DNA of 64,000 bases. It comes from Tetmemena sp. SeJ-2015. Its lineage: Eukaryota; Ciliophora; Spirotrichea; Sporadotrichida; Oxytrichidae. Both the position numbers and the translations under genes were made by a program. The notes beneath the pieces were generated by a model that was not told the origin of the DNA, did not search any database, and saw only the letters and a list, made by a program, of their open reading frames with translations. Below, one piece after another: positions 59,097 to 64,000 of this stretch; within the stretch, counting starts at the first letter, position 1; every line of letters starts with the position of its first letter. The stretch spans positions 62,001-126,000 of the forward strand of contig JAJKFJ010020788.1 in the NCBI GenBank assembly GCA_027382625.1. Reading direction: 5' to 3'.

Positions 59097-60285
59097 ATGT
59101 CAATCGACTAGGATAATGTAGCCTCAGTTATTGCTTCCTCTGAGATCCCTCTGAACAAGAAAGGACTTCCAGCACTTATGTGATTAATATTCCACTCAGT
59201 TCTTTAATGTACTCCTGTGATTTGAGTGTTATAAAAATTCTCTGAGGAGGCAGGAGCTTCAATATTTTCGAACGTGTCATTTATAATCCAATTGTTCTAT
59301 TAGAAAGAGGAAGTCTATTGATCATTTAGAGATGTCGAGCTTCCGAAAAAAGGTTAAACTATAAATAAAATACAGCTAAATTTTGATATCCTCCTCAAAG
59401 AATACCTTCCTTAATTTAATAGATTGGTTCTCTTTCTTAAAAGCAACTCTCGATTCAAATTCTCGAATGCCTCAGAGCGCTGCTACTCGTTTATAACTTC
59501 CTTAAGGAGGAACATTTGATTCCTTCTTAGAACGACAAAAGAATTTAGCAGGTGTCTCAACTCTAAGGGCTCCCTGTTTCTATTTTTCACGAAGCAGTTA
59601 AATTGGTAGATCTGATCCGTAATTAAAAGCTTGTAAGACAAACTATTCTTAGGTGCTGAAATTTCTTAAATTTTAAGCATCTTGGGAGAAATATCAAAAT
59701 TTAACTCTTTTTAAAATTAAAGAAGGCTGATCCATATCATGGTAAATATGGAAGAAGTAATTATTTACACTGTAGTGTAGATTATTGTTTCTCTAGGGTT
59801 TGAAAATCTAAACTTCTCAACTGAGGTTATTTCTCCAAAGTTTAGCAAATCCACTTCAAAGTTTAAATATGAAAATAGAAAATTTGTCTATTAAATTCAA
59901 AGACTTCTATTCCTTCTTAACTTCTGAGGAATAATCGAGGATTCTATTTTTAGGATGATGAGCTTGAATTCTAAGACTAATTCCCTAATTAAAGGATTTG
60001 ACCAAACTGAACATAGATTTAGTTCTTGGGAAGTAAAAGTTTCCTTTCGACCTAGTAGTTCCACAAATTATAAATATGAATCTCGTACTGATGCTTGTAG
60101 TAAACAGCAAAAATAGCACTTAACTTTTCATATATCTATGAAAAATTGCAAGGTATTTGCTGCTGAGAATAATGAACTGAGGCTTAGAATTTGCTTTGAA
60201 GATCACTCTTTTTATGCACTTTTGCTTAAAGTTAACAATCTTGATTACGTTGAAGTTCTGAATATTTTTAAATATTTTAAATAAA
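59097..60285 (+). CDS. Probable IES-interrupted hypothetical gene
   Basis: ATG 59097 reads MSIDQDNVASVIASSEIPLN, and further frames continue with LSIQILECLRALLLVYNFLK (about 59440), ISQILSILGEISKFNSF with IYTVVQIIVSLGFENLNFS (59660-59930), and VSFRPSSSTNYKYESRTD with FEDHSFYALLLKVNNLDYVE (60045-60270). The changing frames at AT-rich joints are like the other germline genes here, but no pointers were fixed and no domain is recognised. The 3' end is unclear because the opposite strand is also open. Confidence 0.4.
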
Positions 60286-60289
60286 ACTT

Positions 60290-60443
60290 ATAAGATATCC
60301 TTGTTTAAGATGAAAATTTGGTCTCTGTTATAGCCGAGCATCTCAATCGTCTCCTGCACATTTTTAAACTTCACTGTCTTCAAGTCCTTCTGACGCACTC
60401 CCATCGTTCCATATTCAGGGATTTGGATGTGAAAGAATTCCAT
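60290..60443 (-). CDS. Possible small gene or gene segment on the minus strand
   Basis: ATG 60441-60443 reads MEFFHIQIPEYGTMGVRQKD and then FKNVQETIEMLGYNRDQIFI. This looks like genuine coding by composition, but the frame runs on with TAA/TAG codons and no nearby TGA. It may be a segment of a gene whose remainder is elsewhere. The function is unknown. Confidence 0.35.
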
Positions 60444-60579
60444 TACTTACTATACCTTACTCGGGAATTTCTTAAATAGACCCTTTTCGACTTTTATCTT
60501 TAAAAATTAGGAAAATTAATTTAGCTAATCTTTCCGTATTTAGTATCGTAGTGGCTGCGACTAGTGTGTGTGAGAATAT

Positions 60580-61046
60580 TCTGAGAGACAAAATTTAGCC
60601 TTTCCATAAATTTATTCCGCACTATAAATAATTATAATTAATTAAACCCTAGGCTTTTATGCCAGATGCAAGTTTATTAATAGTTGCTAATTACATAGGA
60701 TAAAGTACAATCCTTAATAGTACTGAATAATTTTTTGAAATGATTATTAATTACATTCCTCAAATTTTACTTTACTTTACTTTACTTTAAATAGTTGCTA
60801 AAATACCATTCTAAAATCAATCATAAATCCATTTACTCACACTGAGATTTTCTTAGATGTTTTAATTAGCAGTTTCAAAGGAGAAGATATTAAAAATCAG
60901 AACAGAATAATTAAGTATTAATGTGTATAGTTGCCTTAGTCGTCATTAAAATTTGATTTGTTGTTTGTAATTGAGCTTTTAGTCTATTTAAGGTTGCGGT
61001 TTAATGTGAATCTATAAATAAAATCATATCTTATATTACTTTAGGA
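60580..61046. other. AT-rich intergenic region with short tandem repeat
   Basis: This gap precedes the secreted calpain gene. It holds the TTTAC repeat listed separately and otherwise no recognisable feature. Confidence 0.5.
60766..60789 (+). repeat. TTTAC microsatellite, almost five copies
   Basis: Five-base unit TTTAC repeated head to tail, ending TTTA. Confidence 0.95.
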
Positions 61047-63937
61047 ATGCGATCAGTGGCGTCTGTCTTGCTGTTGGCGGCTGCGGCCTCCGCTCTTCAA
61101 CTGAAGAGAGAAAACCCCAAACTTCACAAACTCGCTAGCATGCTTTCGCGAGCCCAGCAAACCAACACCGGCCAGACTTGCCAAGATACTATCGCTAGGT
61201 TCTGGAAACCACTTACTTACGACTACAATGATAAGAAATTAAGTTCCATGTTTTGAAGTGATTTGAAGAATTAATGCCGTGATTGGAAGTGGAAAGGACT
61301 TCACTGATCCCGATTTTTCACTCACCGTGGACGGTATGTACTGGCCTCAATACCCTCCCTCCAAGCCATCTACCTGGTACACCTCAATAAAAACATATAT
61401 TTTGCTCCTACGACACGGCCAGAGCTAGAACAAGACTTCCCAAGGCCTCTTTGTTCGGAGATACTAGCAAAGTCCTTTTTATCTTTTATATATGATTTCC
61501 TACCAACTGATATGGACTAGGGAAATAATTAACTAAATTATTTTAAGGGATATCTCGGCGACTGTTACTTCATCGCTTCTTGCTCGGCTGTTGCTGAATG
61601 GGAAGAGAGAGTCAGAAAGGTCTTCGTTACACAAACCTACACCAAAGAAGGAATTAAATTATTCTAAATCATTATCTTTCCTCTAGTTTGTTTTTATGAA
61701 TTATCGTAGTCAAGGGAACTGTATTTAACAATTAAAGTATTTTAAGTAAAATTAAATTAAAAAATATTTTATTAATACTAGGTATCCAAAAGCCTATTAT
61801 AAGAATTAGTTGCAATTTATCTATTGTGATTGATGATGTACTTCCCTTCTGGACTAACACAAAGTCGCTTATTTTTGACGGACTTTCAGACACAAATTCT
61901 CTCTGGGGTCCCTTCATTGAGAAAGTGTGGGCCAAGGTTAATGGAAACTACGAGAAGCTTATTGAAGATTTATCAACTTCTAATTTTACTTAATGGCGGC
62001 GGTGGCGCTGAAGTGTTCTAGTTCTTGTTCGGCTTGCCCACCACTCAATACCTGAAAGGTCAGGGAGCGTGGTCAACTGCAGACAGCATCTTCTCCATTG
62101 TAGCTCAGGCTGATAAGTAATCTAACAATAATAAGTAGTAGGATAATAACTACTTTTATCAAAGTAAAGGTTTATCAATACATTATGTACGGCAGTGTTT
62201 CAGGAGAAGTAACTAATTTAAGTGTACTTTTGCTAATCTAATTGAGAAGGTGACGATACCAAGAAGAACAAATATGGCCTTCCCAAATCTCATGCCTACA
62301 CATCATATATTAAAATTAAATTTACACTATACTTTCAAGCCACATCATCTACAACGCTGATGGCACTGAGAGAGCAAGACTCTTCAGGTGCAGAAACCCT
62401 TGGGGCTCTGACACCTCCTACATATTTAGCAAACATAATTTTTATGGACATCGGTGCTTGGATTCAAATATTTTAATTATTTGGAACGATTTCTCTCCTT
62501 ATTGGGATGATAAGGTCAACAACTATTATTTAAACGAAATCTAAATAGGAAACTATAATTTTTTACTATGCTGCCCAATTACCATTTGCCTAGAATACCG
62601 GGGACTAGCTTCTAATAAATCGATATCATTTAAAGATTACATTTTTTGAGGACGGAATTTTCTTTATTGACTAAGACCAGTTCCAAGAGAGTTACGGAAA
62701 AGTGCAAATCTTCTTCTGGAATGATGACTACGTTAGTACTACCTCCAACGTTTGGAATGATGCCACTAACCAGGCCTACCAGTTTACATTCTCATTCGAT
62801 AACACCTACAACGGGTTCTTCGGAGTCGACTTAAATAAGTATTCCTCATCATTCTCTCTATCTTTACTTCTACAACCCCAGAATGTATCCAAATTTAAAT
62901 TTCCATTTAAGCTTTGAACTGATTGGTTATCCAAATGGTTGCAGAAATGGATCCTCCTCTGCTTATGTTGCCATTTACAGAGACAGCAAGCTTCTATATG
63001 CTCTGAAGGTGACTGACTCCGACAACTACGGCTTCATTAGAGACAACTGGCTAGCTGGCAACTACAGAGTCGTCGTCAAGGCCACTTGGACCACCAATAA
63101 TATTTTACAATACCCTCTAATCATTATAGAATCGAGATATATTTTACGGAATGATGTGCAAGACTTCGCATTCAGAACATTCTTGCCCAGTGCAGCGAAG
63201 TTCTAGATTACTCAGAGTGTCAATGCTGACTCTAACGAGCCATATCTCGCCTTCCTCACTCAAACATTCCAACAGGCACAGTCTACTACTTTCGACCTTA
63301 CCGAGTCCACTAACAACTGCAAATACAGGAAGGGTTGGGTTGGCACCACCGACAGCTATCAGCTTGGATTCTAAGGCCTCTCCTCCACTAAGACTTGCAT
63401 ACTGTAATGCATATTTTAAAATTTGCACTTTCAAGATAACCTTGACAGGAACAGGATATGGAGAATCATTATTGAACTCAGACTCAAGCGTTACTGGCTG
63501 CACAAAGACAACCTCAGTTAGTGATACTGATTAGAGAACTACGAATTATAGCTAAATTACATTTGTATTTAAGTAATTTTACGACTTCATTCACTTGCAC
63601 TGCCACAGTAGTTTAAACTAAAAACCTTCTTTAAACTTATAATAGATTTAAAATAAATAAAAACTGGGTCAGCAACCATGATGCTCACTCCTTCCAGAGG
63701 ACCGGAAGGCTTAACTTAGATTAAATTGAGTTACAGCTATTCTGGCCCTACATGCAAATGAACAGAGACCAATTGCTATAAGTTTAATTTTTAATTTCCT
63801 CGGGGAATCCAGAACCTCAACATATCATATAAGCATGTACTCACTATTATTAAGAAAATAGAATTGCAATTGCAAATTTAAGAAATAAAATCAAAACAAC
63901 ATTTTATTCTCCAGCTTTGTTTAGTGTCTGTTGCTGA
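61047..63937 (+). CDS. Calpain-type cysteine protease with signal peptide, heavily IES-interrupted
   Basis: ATG 61047 starts a signal-peptide-like sequence (MRSVASVLLLAAAASALQLK). After removal of 11 placed IESs the calpain core reads through INAVIGSGKDFTDPDFSLTV, RARTRLPKASLFGDTSKVL, QGYLGDCYFIASCSAVAEWE (catalytic Cys), NCIVIDDVLPFWTNTKSLIF, GPFIEKVWAKVNGNYEKL, KYGLPKSHAYTILSSHIIYN (catalytic His) and RCRNPWGSDTSY with DFSPYWDDK (catalytic Asn). The triad is complete. C-terminal beta-rich regions follow (VQIFFWNDDYVSTTSN; RTFLPSAAKFQITQSVNADS; FKITLTGTGYGESLLNSDSS). A secretory or vacuolar location is inferred from the leader. The joint near 61250 and the 3' end (TGA 63935-63937 is one option) are not settled. 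Confidence 0.85.
61386..61407 (+). other. IES, pointer CTC (calpain 2)
   Basis: Repeats are at 61383-61385 and 61405-61407. Removing 22 bp joins PSTWYTS to YDTARARTRLPK. Confidence 0.78.
61477..61501 (+). other. IES, pointer TCCT (calpain 2)
   Basis: Repeats are at 61473-61476 and 61498-61501. Removing 25 bp joins GDTSKVL to PTDMDQGYLGDCYF. Confidence 0.88.
61524..61550 (+). other. IES, pointer AGGGA (calpain 2)
   Basis: Repeats are at 61519-61523 and 61546-61550. Removing 27 bp completes the catalytic-site motif TDMDQGYLGDCYFIAS. Confidence 0.92.
61726..61825 (+). other. IES, pointer TATT (calpain 2)
   Basis: Repeats are at 61722-61725 and 61822-61825. Removing 100 bp joins SQGNCI to VIDDVLPFW. 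Confidence 0.82.
61962..61992 (+). other. IES, pointer CTTA (calpain 2)
   Basis: Repeats are at 61958-61961 and 61989-61992. Removing 31 bp joins VNGNYEKL to NGGGGAEVFQF. Confidence 0.86.
62163..62178 (+). other. IES of 16 bp, pointer TATCAA (calpain 2)
   Basis: Repeats are at 62157-62162 and 62173-62178. Removing 16 bp joins QDNNYFYQ to YIMYGSVSGEG. Confidence 0.88.
62210..62249 (+). other. IES, pointer GAGAAG (calpain 2)
   Basis: Repeats are at 62204-62209 and 62244-62249. Removing 40 bp joins YGSVSGE to GDDTKKNKYGLPK. Confidence 0.92.
62302..62327 (+). other. IES, pointer TACAC (calpain 2)
   Basis: Repeats are at 62297-62301 and 62323-62327. Removing 26 bp joins PKSHAYT to ILSSHIIYNADG at the catalytic His. 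Confidence 0.9.
62527..62569 (+). other. IES, pointer ACTAT (calpain 2)
   Basis: Repeats are at 62522-62526 and 62565-62569. Removing 43 bp joins WDDKVNNY to AAQLPFAQNTGDQ. Confidence 0.88.
63109..63147 (+). other. IES, pointer ATATTTTAC (calpain 2)
   Basis: Nine-base repeats are at 63100-63108 and 63139-63147. Removing 39 bp joins WTTNNIL to RNDVQDFAFRTFL. Confidence 0.92.
63400..63427 (+). other. IES, pointer TTGCA (calpain 2)
   Basis: Repeats are at 63395-63399 and 63423-63427. Removing 28 bp joins LSSTKTC to TFKITLTGTGYGE. Confidence 0.9.
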
Positions 63938-64000
63938 AGAGAGGTCTAGTTTCCAAGTGTAATTAATTATATTGATGGCAGTTTGAATTGAAGATATATC

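Noticed and set aside
60766..60789. CRISPR-like or regulatory repeat array
   Set aside because: It is a simple five-base microsatellite without spacers.

Overview
The window is ciliate DNA read with the code TAA/TAG = Gln and TGA = stop. Nearly every long reading frame needs this code, for example SEC24, RBBP4, PPIL4 and PI-PLC. The decisive feature is that many genes are cut by short AT-rich segments that are not GT-AG introns but lie between exact direct repeats of 2 to 14 bp. Removing one repeat copy plus the segment restores frame and conserved motifs. I can place 37 of these. Variable, non-TA pointer repeats and many tiny internal eliminated sequences (IESs) inside genes are the known hallmark of the germline (micronuclear) genome of a spirotrich/hypotrich ciliate of the Oxytricha-Stylonychia-Tetmemena kind. 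Genus and species cannot be fixed from this sequence. After deleting the proposed IESs and introns, five genes give whole codon numbers: SEC24 965, transporter 605, PARP-like 360, RBBP4-like 420 and PPIL4-like 555, stop included. This is an internal check.

Layout, left to right. 1-6.7 kb is AT-rich with coding fragments and a damaged protein kinase (3.7-5.1 kb). 6.7-7.8 kb holds an unknown gene (-). 8.0-10.2 kb is an amino-acid transporter (+) with a coding-like segment nested in one IES, followed by a PARP-fold protein (+, 10.4-11.5). 11.6-17.1 kb is a very large Gln/Ser/Asn-rich gene (-). 17.3-20.6 kb is SEC24 (-). 20.8-24.2 kb is a calpain-like protein lacking the catalytic Cys (+). 24.4-26.3 kb is an ISXO2/Merlin-type transposase-derived gene (+). 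26.4-29.3 kb is phosphoinositide phospholipase C (-). 29.7-30.8 kb is a mitochondrial carrier (+) and 31.0-31.7 kb an EF-hand protein (+). 32.2-34.7 kb is a phosphoglucomutase-like pseudoenzyme (-). 34.8-36.6 kb is a PPIL4-type cyclophilin with a cytidine-deaminase-like tail (-), and 36.7-38.1 kb is RBBP4 (+). 38.3-40.6 kb is a coiled-coil gene (-), 40.9-44.8 kb a large unknown gene (-) and 45.0-46.1 kb another coiled-coil gene (+). 46.5-50.5 kb holds a ubiquitin/KHA-like region then a FAR1-like region (+). 50.7-55.3 kb is a formin (-), containing an anomalous stretch near 54.2-55.2 kb. 55.6-58.7 kb is a CAF1/CNOT7 deadenylase (+), 59.1-60.3 kb an unresolved gene, and 61.0-63.9 kb a signal-peptide calpain carrying at least 11 IESs (+).

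The genes are mostly unrelated housekeeping or regulatory functions (COPII coat, chromatin, mRNA decay, actin, lipid signalling). They are packed with 65-500 bp gaps on both strands and form no operon or pathway. In the developed somatic genome of such ciliates each would be expected on its own small chromosome. No rRNA, tRNA, CRISPR array or telomere-repeat block was recognised. IES features below run from the base after the first pointer copy through the end of the second copy.
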